Source: Chitinophagales bacterium (GTDB taxonomy: Bacteria; Bacteroidota; Bacteroidia; Chitinophagales; CAIOSU01). Taken from it: a stretch of 53,920 nt of DNA. Within the stretch, counting starts at the first letter, position 1; every line of letters starts with the position of its first letter. The notes under the pieces are model-generated. The model was not told the origin of the DNA and ran no database searches. It saw only the letters and a list, made by a program, of their open reading frames with translations. Positions 42,942 to 51,985 of the stretch are shown here, in pieces. Position numbers and translations under genes: made by a program. The DNA is taken from the NCBI GenBank assembly GCA_018401955.1, contig JAGYJT010000022.1:1-53920 (forward strand). Direction: 5' to 3'.

Positions 42942-44423
42942 TTAGTTAACTATCACTTTGTGGTTACTTACGCCCGTATCGGCAATTACCTTTAGCACGT
43001 AGGTACCTTTGGCTAATGTACTTACATCAATGCTTATAGCGGCCCCACCATTGGTTTTTAGGGTTCTAACTTGTTGCCCTTGAACGTTAAAGATTGAAAC
43101 AGTTGCAGGTATGTTTAAACCTTGTAACATCACTATGCCCGACGTCGGATTTGGATAAACACTAGTGTTTAGTGAGTTGTCAAGTCGCTTGATACTAGAA
43201 AAGCACGTCGTTTTTAAGCTGTCAAAATAGCTTTTGGCGTTTAAGAAAGCGAATGGCGCGCAACCGTTATGATCAAAGTTGCCAAAGTTAACCGTATCTA
43301 AGGCTGGTGCGCCTGCTGCCGACCATGCAGTATAAGCATTAATAGAGTTAAGGTATGATACTTGATCGTCGCCAGTGCAAAAGTACATGCGCATTGGTGA
43401 TTGTGGAGCCCAACCCTCTACTAGGTCATTATCCGCTAAATTCACGCGCAATGAGAAGTTAGGGTCATTAAAAAACGAATCGATGTACAAGTCCTCAATC
43501 ATTGCCCTTGGTACAGGGTTACAAGCATTGTTTATGCCTCCGTTTCCAGTTACTCGGTTGGCAAACAGTGGCGGAATTACAGTGTCATAAGGCGATTTCA
43601 TCACATCGCGAATATCGGTATAGAGGTTGCCGTAAATAGATTGGTAGGCTATCAATATAAATGGCAGGTAGCCTGGTGTAGGGTAGGGGTCAAAAGACGC
43701 CATTAAGTCAACCTGGGCATTTTTGGTATCATAAGCACCCGACATTGGGGCGGAGCCTGCAATGTTGAACTCACCAGGGAACTCTGCTTCTAAAATTTTA
43801 ACTGCCGCTGCTACTGCATGGCCTCCTTGTGAGTACCCGAACAAAAAGAGCTGATCGTTGTCAGACGTGCCTAGGCTATCCAGTACATTTCTGGTAGCAC
43901 GTGCCGCATTTATCATGGTGTTTCCTTGTGAGAAGGTATGCGTATAAGGGTGGATAGGGATTTTGGTGGTGTCAAAAAAACCAATCCCCAGATAATCGGG
44001 CAGGGCAACGGTGTAACCAGTACCGGCAAAAATAAGCCCAACCTCCCATTGGCCAGAGTTCATTCTACTGGCTGATACATGTGTATCCATTTGGGTACCA
44101 TGACCATATACGGCAATAGGTGCTTCACACTCGGTATTTACCGGCACAGCCAAACCCATACTGGCCTGTACCAACGAGTCTGGGTGCAAATATGGGGTAA
44201 GATATAATACCTTATAGTAATCAACATCGTACAATGCCGGAATAGGGATTGGATTAACAGTTGCCTGCAACGAATCTTGCTGGGCCTTCGTGAAGGTTGC
44301 CAGTTTTTCCATTGAAATTATCTGGCCTTGTGCACTTGCGTTTAGGGTGAAAAGTGTAGCGAGGAGGATGATTGTAATAGTGTGCATAATGTTATTGTTT
44401 GAGGATTTTAAAGGTTTGTTCAT
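42942..44423 (-). CDS. Secreted alpha/beta-hydrolase (lipase-like) with type IX sorting domain
   Basis: The 493-residue product has a signal peptide (ITIILLATLFTLNASAQ) and an alpha/beta hydrolase domain resembling secretory lipases: VALPDYLGIGFFD, the nucleophile elbow FLFGYSQGGHAVAAAV, and a later His in FGNFDHNGCAPFAFL. The last 75 or so residues (VYPNPTSGIVMLQG, VSIFNVQGQQVRTLK, LAKGTYVLKVIADTG, KVIVN) are a classic type A T9SS sorting domain. The enzyme is therefore exported across the outer membrane and attached or released. The substrate is probably a lipid or ester. I keep the first ATG because it supplies lysines to the signal n-region; the internal ATG at 44387 is an alternative. 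Confidence 0.85.
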   Translation of the reverse strand: MNKPLKSSNNNIMHTITIILLATLFTLNASAQGQIISMEKLATFTKAQQDSLQATVNPIPIPALYDVDYYKVLYLTPYLHPDSLVQASMGLAVPVNTECEAPIAVYGHGTQMDTHVSASRMNSGQWEVGLIFAGTGYTVALPDYLGIGFFDTTKIPIHPYTHTFSQGNTMINAARATRNVLDSLGTSDNDQLFLFGYSQGGHAVAAAVKILEAEFPGEFNIAGSAPMSGAYDTKNAQVDLMASFDPYPTPGYLPFILIAYQSIYGNLYTDIRDVMKSPYDTVIPPLFANRVTGNGGINNACNPVPRAMIEDLYIDSFFNDPNFSLRVNLADNDLVEGWAPQSPMRMYFCTGDDQVSYLNSINAYTAWSAAGAPALDTVNFGNFDHNGCAPFAFLNAKSYFDSLKTTCFSSIKRLDNSLNTSVYPNPTSGIVMLQGLNIPATVSIFNVQGQQVRTLKTNGGAAISIDVSTLAKGTYVLKVIADTGVSNHKVIVN

Positions 44424-44578
44424 GGGTACTGTTACAAATTAAGACATTCGGTTTGTTTTTCGCAACAATTCAACCAAATCAATTCTATTAAAGGGATTGA
44501 TATTGAACGCATTGCAAAATACCTTAACTATGTTGCCCAAATAAATTTTGGGTATTACTCTATTTATATCGGAGGGGT

Positions 44579-44737
44579 GTGGCCGTATCTGCTCTAAAGT
44601 TTGTTGTAGCTATATTAGCTACCTTGCTTACGAGCGCAGCCATACAAATACAAGGGCTAAAAAAATACCTTAAAAGCCAACTGAAAACCAAATTTTGGTT
44701 AGGTGTTAAAGACCTTTTGCTTAACCCTAGTTTTTAA
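44579..44737 (+). CDS. Doubtful small ORF (52 aa)
   Basis: A GTG preceded by GGAGGGG starts a 52-residue frame with a hydrophobic N-terminus (VSALKFVVAILATLLTSA) and a basic C-terminal half. It ends by overlapping the stop of the convergent FTR1 gene by four bases. No family is recognised. In Bacteroidota a Shine-Dalgarno match is weak evidence, so this may not be a gene. Confidence 0.25.
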   Translation: MAVSALKFVVAILATLLTSAAIQIQGLKKYLKSQLKTKFWLGVKDLLLNPSF

Positions 44738-45570
44738 GCTACCGCCTTTTTCTGCTGGCTAGGCACACCAATTTTGGAAGCAATAACAATGGTAGCCAGG
44801 TACAATACGTAAGAAATTACCTCTAATGCCGATGGATTGCCGTTGTATCCAAATATGCCAGATAAAAAACTGCCGATAGCGCCCTTATCATGCAAGGCAG
44901 GGTAAGAGCCATCAGCATGGGGTGCTGGGTTAATATCCCAAAGTACGTTGCTAAGTGCCGTAACAACACCAGCCTGCTGCAACTCGCGGAAACCATGGGC
45001 TACTAAACCTGCAGCAATAAGTACCAATAGGGTATTGGTAACGTTAAACAGCAATTTAAAGTTAAGGCTAATTAAACCACGGAACAGCAGATAAACCAAG
45101 CCAATGCCAACCGAGATACCTAATAAACTACCAATAATGCTGCCAGCACCCGATACATCTAGGCCAGATAGGAAGAGCACGGTTTCAATACCTTCACGAA
45201 AAATGGAAACAAACACCAATAAAAATAGGCCCCATTTGCTGCCAGTAAGTGAGCTCTTTGTTTCAGATTCAATTTGCTTTACGCTTGGCTTAACCCTTAT
45301 CATCCAAACTATCATGGTTGATAGCAGTGCAGCGGTAACCAACATAGTAACCCCTTCAAAGATTTTTTCGTTGGCCCCCTCGAAATTAACCGACAACATT
45401 TTAAATGCAATACCAGCTATAAGGCTTACTGCAACAGCCGCAAATGTACCATATGCTACAGTGCTATATTTATCGGTGGCTCCGGTGCGCTTTAAGTAAC
45501 TTAGGATAATGCCTACAATTAAGGCCGCCTCAAAGGCTTCCCTAAACAAAATGATAAAACTTTCAATCAC
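44734..45570 (-). CDS. FTR1-family iron permease
   Basis: The 278-residue membrane protein has the two REXXE iron-binding motifs in helices one and four: LFREAFEAALIVGI and SIFREGIETVLFLSGL. It has seven or so membrane segments and the LVAHGFRELQQAGVV stretch. FTR1/EfeU proteins carry iron, usually with an oxidase or an EfeO/EfeB partner; none lies adjacent. The start is GTG at 45570 with a promoter element (TACCTTTG) 22 nt upstream and a palindrome overlapping the expected -33 position, suggesting iron-dependent repression. Confidence 0.88.
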   Translation of the reverse strand: MIESFIILFREAFEAALIVGIILSYLKRTGATDKYSTVAYGTFAAVAVSLIAGIAFKMLSVNFEGANEKIFEGVTMLVTAALLSTMIVWMIRVKPSVKQIESETKSSLTGSKWGLFLLVFVSIFREGIETVLFLSGLDVSGAGSIIGSLLGISVGIGLVYLLFRGLISLNFKLLFNVTNTLLVLIAAGLVAHGFRELQQAGVVTALSNVLWDINPAPHADGSYPALHDKGAIGSFLSGIFGYNGNPSALEVISYVLYLATIVIASKIGVPSQQKKAVA

Positions 45571-45592
45571 TAGTTTGATTTTTAACCGGCAG

Positions 45593-45600
45593 CAAAGGTA
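45593..45600 (-). promoter_or_regulatory. TAnnTTTG element (TACCTTTG) for the FTR1 gene
   Basis: The reverse strand reads TACCTTTG, 22 nt before the GTG start at 45570. Confidence 0.55.
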
Positions 45601-45616
45601 AATTAAAATTCTACGC

Positions 45617-45631
45617 TTAGAATCGTTCTAA
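45617..45631. promoter_or_regulatory. Palindromic operator candidate upstream of the iron permease
   Basis: TTAGAA-TCG-TTCTAA is a perfect 6-3-6 palindrome placed 16 bp upstream of the -7 element, about where the -33 box should be. A metal-dependent repressor of the Fur or DtxR type is a reasonable guess, but the factor is not identified. Confidence 0.55.
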
Positions 45632-45673
45632 ACAAAGCAATTAATATTATCGCCCTTTTAGGTTAACAATTTC

Positions 45674-46732
45674 CTAACGAAAGAGTTGATAAAAAACGGG
45701 CGCTAAGCTGTCCGCCATAGCCCAAGCTATTCGTTCATTGCCTTTGGGTATTAAGTGGCAATCGTCATAAAAAAGAGCTTTATCGTCATCCAACGCATGC
45801 ACTAGGCTAAAAGCATAGGGCCGAGAGCCAGCGAGCGTATCAATGTTATTATACAGCATCTCCGAAATTTGTTTGGCTTCACCTTCCATTGGCATGGCAG
45901 TTTCAAATTTTACTGGCTGCAAAAACTGCACATACCAAATACCTTTGGCCCTGCAAAAGTCTTGTATATCATCGGTTATCTGCCAATAACTGGTGCAAAG
46001 GGTGCCGCATGGGTTGGCTTCGTGCGCTGCAATCCATTCGCTGTTGTTTAAGTCTTTGTTGCGCAACAGCGACTCTTTTACTCTGTTGAAATTCATAAAG
46101 AGGTACGCAAACCTTGAATATGGTTTCTTTCGGAAACGATTGCCCTTTATAACTTTAAAATCGCGCCATTGGTGCGGTGGCAATGCAATATTGGTTTCTA
46201 GTGATTGATTGAGATAATACGTTAGTAGGTCGTTGTAGCCATCCAGCCCAATTATCATGTCAGGTTTATATTGCTGCAGTACCGATTGTGTTAATATAAA
46301 CTCTTGTTGCAAGACATAGCCAGATATGCCAGCATTTAGCACTTGTATTTTATCGGTGTTATAGCGTTGCCGTAATTCGTTTTCTAAGTACGAAGCTATT
46401 GAGTGTTCAATTTCTCTGCCTCTTGCTACGCTGCCGCCAATTAGTATAATACGGTATACCCCAGCAGGTTTTTCAATGGAGTAGTTGGTTTTAAAACCAT
46501 GCACGTTAGTGTTCTCGCCTTCGTCAAAAAGGTAGTATAGGTATGGCTCATCGTGCACAGCCTCCACCATTTCGTTACGGTCTTTTGTCCAAAAGTACAC
46601 CCCTAGCAGCAGTTCGGCTAGCAATAGGGCCATAAAACCCAAGGCGGCGGTGTAAACAATTTTCTTCCAGAAAGGTCTTTTTACTACTTCCATTGCGGGT
46701 GCAAGATAGGTTAGTGAATTTGATTTTTTCAA
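45674..46732 (-). CDS. SGNH-like hydrolase, membrane-anchored (second copy)
   Basis: The 352-residue protein has one N-terminal membrane segment (IVYTAALGFMALLLAELLLG) and SGNH features: YRIILIGGSVARG (nucleophile Ser in block I), MIIGLDGYNDLLTY (block III, with Asn) and YDDCHLIPKGNERIA (Asp and His). It is a distant relative of the gene at 7811-8920. Its substrate is unknown. The internal Met giving MEVVKRPFWKKIVYTAAL (start at 46693) may be the true start, since a near-consensus TATCTTGC lies just upstream of it. Confidence 0.75.
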   Translation of the reverse strand: MKKSNSLTYLAPAMEVVKRPFWKKIVYTAALGFMALLLAELLLGVYFWTKDRNEMVEAVHDEPYLYYLFDEGENTNVHGFKTNYSIEKPAGVYRIILIGGSVARGREIEHSIASYLENELRQRYNTDKIQVLNAGISGYVLQQEFILTQSVLQQYKPDMIIGLDGYNDLLTYYLNQSLETNIALPPHQWRDFKVIKGNRFRKKPYSRFAYLFMNFNRVKESLLRNKDLNNSEWIAAHEANPCGTLCTSYWQITDDIQDFCRAKGIWYVQFLQPVKFETAMPMEGEAKQISEMLYNNIDTLAGSRPYAFSLVHALDDDKALFYDDCHLIPKGNERIAWAMADSLAPVFYQLFR

Positions 46733-46841
46733 TCCAACTGAATTTCTCCTTATGGCAAATTTTATTCCAAAATATATTGCTAAACCTTATTTCTCTTTAT
46801 ATTGTTAACTTCTGATTCTCAACAAACCTAAATTTTAATTG

Positions 46842-47717
46842 ATGTTTACATACAAAGACCCTATGCTGCGCGACGACGCAATGAAAGGCAAAACGATATT
46901 GGTAACTGGCGGTGGCACAGGCTTAGGCCGCTCAATGAGCACTTATTTTTTGAAGTTGGGGGCTAATGTAATTATTACCAGTCGTAAGCTTGATGTACTT
47001 GAAGCAACTGCCAAAGAGATGGAAGCTGAAACAGGAGGTAAGGTTTTGGCTTTGCAATCTGACGTTAGAAAGTACGACCAAGTGGAAGCGGTAATAAATA
47101 AAGGCTATGAGCATTTTGGACGTATTGATGGGTTGGTGAACAATGCCGCCGGTAACTTCATTAGCCCAACTGAGCGTCTTTCATCTGGAGCTTTTGAGGC
47201 AGTTATTGGTATTGTGTTGCAAGGCAGCATAAACAATACGCTTGCTTTGGGTAAGCGCTGGATTAAAGAAGGTCAGCCGGGCACCGTGCTTAGTGTTGTT
47301 ACTACTTATGCTTGGACAGGCTCTGCCTTTGTGGTGCCTTCGGCTACTGCCAAATCGGGCGTGTTGGCCATGACTCGCTCGTTAGCTGTTGAGTGGGCTA
47401 AGTATAAAATTCGTTTGAATGCGGTTGCGCCTGGGCCGTTCCCTACTAAAGGTGCTTGGGACCGTTTGGTGCCAGGAGAATTACAAAAGAAATTTGATCC
47501 AGCCAACAAAGTACCGGTTGGTCGCGAAGGAGACCACCAAGAGCTTTCAAACCTTTGTGCCTATTTAATGTCTGATTTTTCTGCTTACATTAATGGCGAT
47601 TGTATTACCATTGATGGTGGCGAGTGGTTAAAAGGCGCAGGCCAGTTTAATGCCATGGATGCAGTAACTAATGAGATGTGGGATATGGTTGAGCAAATGA
47701 CCCGATCGGCTAAGTAA
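46842..47717 (+). CDS. SDR-family reductase resembling 2,4-dienoyl-CoA reductase
   Basis: The 291-residue protein has the NAD(P) motif VTGGGTGLGRSMSTYFLKLG and NNAAGNF. The usual YxxxK is replaced by FVVPSATAKSGVLAMTRSLA, in which Ser and Lys stand five residues apart as in mitochondrial DECR1. The following RLNAVAPGPFPTKGAWDRL also follows DECR. These enzymes reduce trans-2, cis-4-dienoyl-CoA with NADPH in the oxidation of unsaturated fatty acids. It stands alone, without other beta-oxidation genes. The ATG at 46842 is preferred to the TTG just before it. Confidence 0.85.
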   Translation: MFTYKDPMLRDDAMKGKTILVTGGGTGLGRSMSTYFLKLGANVIITSRKLDVLEATAKEMEAETGGKVLALQSDVRKYDQVEAVINKGYEHFGRIDGLVNNAAGNFISPTERLSSGAFEAVIGIVLQGSINNTLALGKRWIKEGQPGTVLSVVTTYAWTGSAFVVPSATAKSGVLAMTRSLAVEWAKYKIRLNAVAPGPFPTKGAWDRLVPGELQKKFDPANKVPVGREGDHQELSNLCAYLMSDFSAYINGDCITIDGGEWLKGAGQFNAMDAVTNEMWDMVEQMTRSAK

Positions 47718-47765
47718 GTTATGGGTTGATTGGTTACTAGTTAACTGGTTACAGGTTTAAACACA

Positions 47766-47789
47766 ACAGGCGCGGATTTCTGCGCCTGT
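47766..47789 (+). terminator. Terminator behind the DECR-like gene
   Basis: ACAGGCGC and GCGCCTGT form a perfect 8-bp stem with an 8-nt loop, followed by a T-rich run on the plus strand. Confidence 0.85.
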
Positions 47790-47804
47790 CTTGTTTTTTG
47801 TGCT

Positions 47805-48023
47805 TCAAATAGGAGGCCTTAGCGTATTGCTGCTGGAGCCTTTTCGGGCGGGGGTATCTTTTTTGTGTGCAAATAGGGTACTGAGGGTTAAAGCACCCAC
47901 AAATGCGACAATTACACCCCAAATTATACTCGTAAGCCAAATGCCTATGGCAATGCCTGCTATTACCCCAATGGTAATACCTAGGGCGGCTTTGGCCTTT
48001 CTTTTCGGTTTCACTTGTTCCAT
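47805..48023 (-). CDS. Small glycine-rich membrane protein (72 aa)
   Basis: The product starts with a basic stretch (MEQVKPKRKAKAALG) and has two glycine/alanine-rich hydrophobic segments (ITIGVIAGIAIGIWLTSI and VIVAFVGALTLSTLF) and a polar tail. It resembles small glycine-zipper membrane proteins, but no specific family is recognised. Confidence 0.55.
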   Translation of the reverse strand: MEQVKPKRKAKAALGITIGVIAGIAIGIWLTSIIWGVIVAFVGALTLSTLFAHKKDTPARKGSSSNTLRPPI

Positions 48024-48092
48024 AATGTTGTTAGTTTGCTATAGTGTGGCATAAACCATGCCGCACAGCCGTTAAGGTCAAACTAATAACAG

Positions 48093-49442
48093 CTATTCCA
48101 CGGTCACCATCATGCCATGCTTAGCTCTGAGGGTAATCAGTGGGTCGAGTACCACTTTGTGGCCATCAACATGCTTAAAACGGAATTTGGTAACCATCAT
48201 GGCCACTACAATTTGCATCTCCATTAGGGCAAAGTTGTTGCCTATGCACAACCTAGGCCCTCCGCCAAACGGGAAGTAAGCAAATCGGTGCTTATCTTTA
48301 AGGTTCCCTTTGCGGAAGCGTTCGGGGTTGAAACCTTCAGGGTTGTCCCATATTTTGGGGTCGTGATGTATGTGGTAAACGGGGATAATAAGGTTGTACC
48401 CTTTAGGAACCCTATACCCGCCAATTTCATCCTCTTCTACTGTACGTCTGCCAATTGCCCAAGCCGGCGGATATAGTCGCATGCCCTCATCAATAGCCAT
48501 ACGGGTATACTCCAGTTTCATTACATCATCTACCTGCGGCAAGTTGCCTTGCAGCACCGCTTTGGCCTCGGCCCGCAATTTATCAATCTCGCTAGGGTTT
48601 TTATCAAGCGTATACCAAAGCCACGTAAGTGCTAAAGCCGTAGTTTCATGCCCTGCCAAGAAAATAGTCATACACTCATCGCGAAGTTGGCGGTCATCCA
48701 TTTGTTCGCCTGTATCCTCATCTTTTACTTCCATTAGCATTTGCAACAGGTCGTCGTACTTGTTTGGGTCTTTGCGGCGCTTCTCTATTATATCCAGCAT
48801 TACCTTGTCAAGGCGGGCTATTGATTTTCGTTCTTTCAAGTTACCTGGCGTAGGTATCCACACAGGCAACTTAAAGGGGTTTGATATACGCTTAATGGCA
48901 AGCTCTTGCGCAATATCCATCTCTCTAGCTACCGTATCTACTACATCTTCTACATTACTACTAAACAGCGAAGTGGCCACTATATGCAAGGTTACATGGC
49001 TCATTTCTTTGCTTAGGTCAACTTCTTGGCCTCTTTTGGCCTCTAGCTTTTCCATGTACTCCTGTGTGCAGCGCACCATAGAATTAACCATGGCGTTCAA
49101 GCGTTCTTTATGGAAAGCCGGCTGTGCCATACGACGCTGTTTACGCCAAAAGTCGCCCTCGCTGGTAAGCAGCCCCTTGCCTAGTAGCATAGCCAATACA
49201 TCGTAGCCAAAGCTTTTAATGAAGTTTTTGTTGTTGTCTTGCAGCATGTACTTCACCAAATCGGGGTCTTGCACCACCATGATGTTTTTGGCTCTAGATG
49301 GCACTAAATATATGCCTCCTTGGTCTTTACCATTTTTGGTCAAAAAGCCAATTGGGTCTAGCGCAAAATTGAAACCGCTGCCAAAAAGCCAATTGCCTTT
49401 TACCGCTGGTGGTAGTTTGAGTTTTGAGGAGGTTGTAGTCAT
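48093..49442 (-). CDS. Cytochrome P450
   Basis: The 449-residue protein has all P450 landmarks. The I-helix oxygen-binding motif is AGHETT (263-268) and the ExxR pair is Glu319-Arg322 in IDEGMRLYPP. A PERF-like NPERFRKG follows, then the haem loop FPFGGGPRLCIGNNFA with Cys399. There is no membrane anchor, so it should be a soluble enzyme using separate ferredoxin-type electron carriers, none of which is in the window. The overall pattern resembles the CYP102-like/fatty-acid hydroxylase class, but the substrate cannot be told. It lies 135 bp downstream of the diheme cytochrome operon on the same strand. Confidence 0.93.
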   Translation of the reverse strand: MTTTSSKLKLPPAVKGNWLFGSGFNFALDPIGFLTKNGKDQGGIYLVPSRAKNIMVVQDPDLVKYMLQDNNKNFIKSFGYDVLAMLLGKGLLTSEGDFWRKQRRMAQPAFHKERLNAMVNSMVRCTQEYMEKLEAKRGQEVDLSKEMSHVTLHIVATSLFSSNVEDVVDTVAREMDIAQELAIKRISNPFKLPVWIPTPGNLKERKSIARLDKVMLDIIEKRRKDPNKYDDLLQMLMEVKDEDTGEQMDDRQLRDECMTIFLAGHETTALALTWLWYTLDKNPSEIDKLRAEAKAVLQGNLPQVDDVMKLEYTRMAIDEGMRLYPPAWAIGRRTVEEDEIGGYRVPKGYNLIIPVYHIHHDPKIWDNPEGFNPERFRKGNLKDKHRFAYFPFGGGPRLCIGNNFALMEMQIVVAMMVTKFRFKHVDGHKVVLDPLITLRAKHGMMVTVE

Positions 49443-49577
49443 TGTAATTTTGGTTTCAGGTAAACGCTCGAAAAAAATACCGCTTTACAATTTACAATAT
49501 GGAATAGTTTTGCCCAAATATGCCACCCAGCGGTTTAATTAAATTATGCCTAAACCAAGTTAGTTGAGGCGGTATTA

Positions 49578-50663
49578 TTATTTGCTTGGAGGTAAAGATG
49601 CTATCCATTCGCTGATAAGCGCAACCCCCTCGGTATGGATAAGTTTGCGGCCCAATTCTGGCATCATAATACCTGGGTCTTCAGAGTCCATACGGAAAAC
49701 CATTATGGAGCCATCTGGGTCGCCAGGGGCAATATCATATAGTTTGCCACCGGAGCCCCTTCCAGCTGCTATTGGCGATTTGTACATGCCAATGGCCGCG
49801 GGGTTCTGTTGGTGCCAATTAAGCAGCAACCCTGATGTATTTGCCGGCGAACCATCTCGATGGCAATGCGCACAGTTTATCTCTAGGTAAGCTCTGGCGC
49901 GGTCGTTTAAGCTACCGGTAGTTGGGTCATCCCATACAGGTACTTTGCTAATGCTGGCAATATCGGGCATTTCTGCTACTATTCCAGCTTCGTGCCACTT
50001 TATTAGCTGGTTTTTGTTGCCATCGGCGTAAGCAAAATCGTGGTTAAGGTAGCGTGCCTTAGGGCCAATGGGGGTCATTTTGCCGTTGTTTATATGGCAA
50101 CCCTTGCATTGGTTCATGTTGGGTATTACATAGTTAAGGTTACGCTTGTTGCCATCAGTGTGCACCCAGCTTACATCGCGGCGGCCACCTGCTACTTCCA
50201 ATACCGCATCGGTCTGTTCATCATTCCAAATATACGGTAATGCCTTCCAGCCCTTGTCTTCATGGACTAGCAGTCGGGTTTCCATTAACCTGCGGCCTTT
50301 GCTTTCATTGCGCATGTCGTGCGGGTAGTAGAAGGTTTTAATAATAACCGTACCTACAGGAAAATCGAACACATCCTCATCATTAAACGGGGCAGGAGAG
50401 TTGCCATCGGGCAATTTAATGAAACGTGCTTTGTAGGCATAGTCAGAAAACAACGGAGTCGCTAAATCGTAGGGCACTACGCCTGCGGCTGGAGAAAGAT
50501 TGGCGATATCTCCAGTAAAAAAGCCATACTCCGATAGCTTTTCGGGACCAATGGATACAGTATTGTCACCTTCCGAAAGCTTGGTTTCAATAGGTTGATT
50601 TTCGTTGCATGCTCCAAAGCACACCAAAAACATTACTATAAATATGGCAATAAATCTATTCAT
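49578..50663 (-). CDS. SO2930-family diheme c-type cytochrome lipoprotein
   Basis: The 361-residue product has a lipoprotein signal (IFIVMFLVCFGAC, Cys19) and two haem-binding CxxCH motifs, CKGCH at 186-190 and CAHCH at 264-268. They are set in conserved surroundings (NYVIPNMNQCKGCHINNGKM, YLEINCAHCHRDGSPANTSG). This layout matches the SO2930/HNE_0200 family (TIGR03806). That family nearly always sits beside a parallel beta-helix protein, as here, with a one-base overlap. Role unknown; electron transfer to or from the partner at the outer membrane is a reasonable guess. Confidence 0.85.
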   Translation of the reverse strand: MNRFIAIFIVMFLVCFGACNENQPIETKLSEGDNTVSIGPEKLSEYGFFTGDIANLSPAAGVVPYDLATPLFSDYAYKARFIKLPDGNSPAPFNDEDVFDFPVGTVIIKTFYYPHDMRNESKGRRLMETRLLVHEDKGWKALPYIWNDEQTDAVLEVAGGRRDVSWVHTDGNKRNLNYVIPNMNQCKGCHINNGKMTPIGPKARYLNHDFAYADGNKNQLIKWHEAGIVAEMPDIASISKVPVWDDPTTGSLNDRARAYLEINCAHCHRDGSPANTSGLLLNWHQQNPAAIGMYKSPIAAGRGSGGKLYDIAPGDPDGSIMVFRMDSEDPGIMMPELGRKLIHTEGVALISEWIASLPPSK

Positions 50664-51871
50664 TACTCATTTATCCTTTTTGCGAAATTAACGGCCGGCA
50701 ACTTATCTAATTCGCATTTAAACGGAATCTCATCGCGGCTAAGGTTCTTAAACCCATTAACTGCATCCACCATTACAAATGAGGCGTTTTTATTACCATG
50801 GATACAAATGGCCCTATCAGCAGGCAGTTTGCCATTTACCGCTAGGCTAGGGTCAACATACCCATCATACACTATGCTAGGCACGTTGAGGGCACTTTTC
50901 CAAAAAATCAGTTTACCCATATCGTTTTGCATAGATGGCAAACCGAAACCTCTCTTATACTCATTATTGTAAATCTGTATGGCTGATGGATATGGGTTGA
51001 AAAGTGTGTCTTGTATTTCATCTTTTACGGTCTTAAAACACACAATTCCGGTGGCTAAAGTTCTGTTATAAAATATCTGGTTGTCAAATATTTCCACATG
51101 GTTGGTAGCCAGCACCAATACACCAGTTCCTGGCGGCACTTCGGCTACTATATTACCCTCGGGTGCAAAATTTCTATGGTTGTTATGGTGTATGTTGTTA
51201 TTATATACCCTCACAAAGCCGCCGTTGGTTTGCACTAGGCCTGGCATATCAAAAACCAATATGCCGCCAGTGTTATCAACTGCTTCGTTTTCATATACAT
51301 CGGCATACAGCGTATTTTCAATTTCAATACCGGCTACATTTTGATATGCTAGGTTATTTCGCACAATTACATGGCGGCTTTGGCCTACATATATGCCAGC
51401 ATCGCTTGCACCTATGGCTTCACAACCCTCAATCAACACATTGTCGCAGTTTACGGGGTAAAATCCATATGAACCATTGGTTTCATGGGGGCCTCTGGTC
51501 CACTCTGTACGTACGTTTCTAAACACCAAACCATTCACATCTTGGGTTTTAATGGCATCTCCTTTGGCATCCCAAATGGTTAACCCCTCAATAGTAATAT
51601 TGGTGCAGTTGTTAGCACGTATACCTTCTGCGCCTTCGGTTTGTCCCTTGAATGAAAGGAAGGTTTTGTCTATTCCGGCGCCCTTTATGGTTACGTTGTT
51701 TTTACCCTCTAGCGATAAGCTACCTGTAAACTTGTAATAACCCTCTGGTATTTCTATTACGGTATTGTCTTCAGCAAGAATAAAACGGGTTTGGAGGTCT
51801 TTTTCAATGTTCTTCCAATCGTGGCAAGAAGTGGCAAATAGGGCCAAGGCAATAATGAGGAGGTATCGCAT
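50663..51871 (-). CDS. Parallel beta-helix lipoprotein, partner of the diheme cytochrome
   Basis: The 402-residue product has a lipoprotein signal (LLIIALALFATSC, Cys16) and repeating beta-helix rungs such as NNVTIKGAGIDKTFL, CTNITIEGLTIWDAKG, CDNVLIEGCEAIGASDAGIYV and HVIVRNNLAYQNVAGIEIEN. This is the TIGR03805-type fold, seen together with SO2930 cytochromes. Such right-handed helices often bind or cleave polysaccharide, but no lyase catalytic set can be assigned. It is the first gene of a two-gene operon and shares one base with the cytochrome gene. Confidence 0.82.
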   Translation of the reverse strand: MRYLLIIALALFATSCHDWKNIEKDLQTRFILAEDNTVIEIPEGYYKFTGSLSLEGKNNVTIKGAGIDKTFLSFKGQTEGAEGIRANNCTNITIEGLTIWDAKGDAIKTQDVNGLVFRNVRTEWTRGPHETNGSYGFYPVNCDNVLIEGCEAIGASDAGIYVGQSRHVIVRNNLAYQNVAGIEIENTLYADVYENEAVDNTGGILVFDMPGLVQTNGGFVRVYNNNIHHNNHRNFAPEGNIVAEVPPGTGVLVLATNHVEIFDNQIFYNRTLATGIVCFKTVKDEIQDTLFNPYPSAIQIYNNEYKRGFGLPSMQNDMGKLIFWKSALNVPSIVYDGYVDPSLAVNGKLPADRAICIHGNKNASFVMVDAVNGFKNLSRDEIPFKCELDKLPAVNFAKRINE

Positions 51872-51985
51872 AGCGGTTAGGTGGTTCGGTTATATGATGC
51901 AATAATTAAGGTAATGGTTGGTTGAAATTGAAGAAAACATATCTATTGCCCTAAGTTAGTTAAAATGAAATAATCTTGATGCAAT
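51872..51985. other. Upstream region of the beta-helix operon
   Basis: About 110 bp between divergent units. No consensus promoter element or hairpin is clear. Confidence 0.35.

Noticed and set aside
48394..49206. Long open frame (270 aa) on the plus strand opposite the P450 gene
   Set aside because: It is a shadow of the strongly supported P450 frame; its translation is Ser/Arg-rich with no domain.
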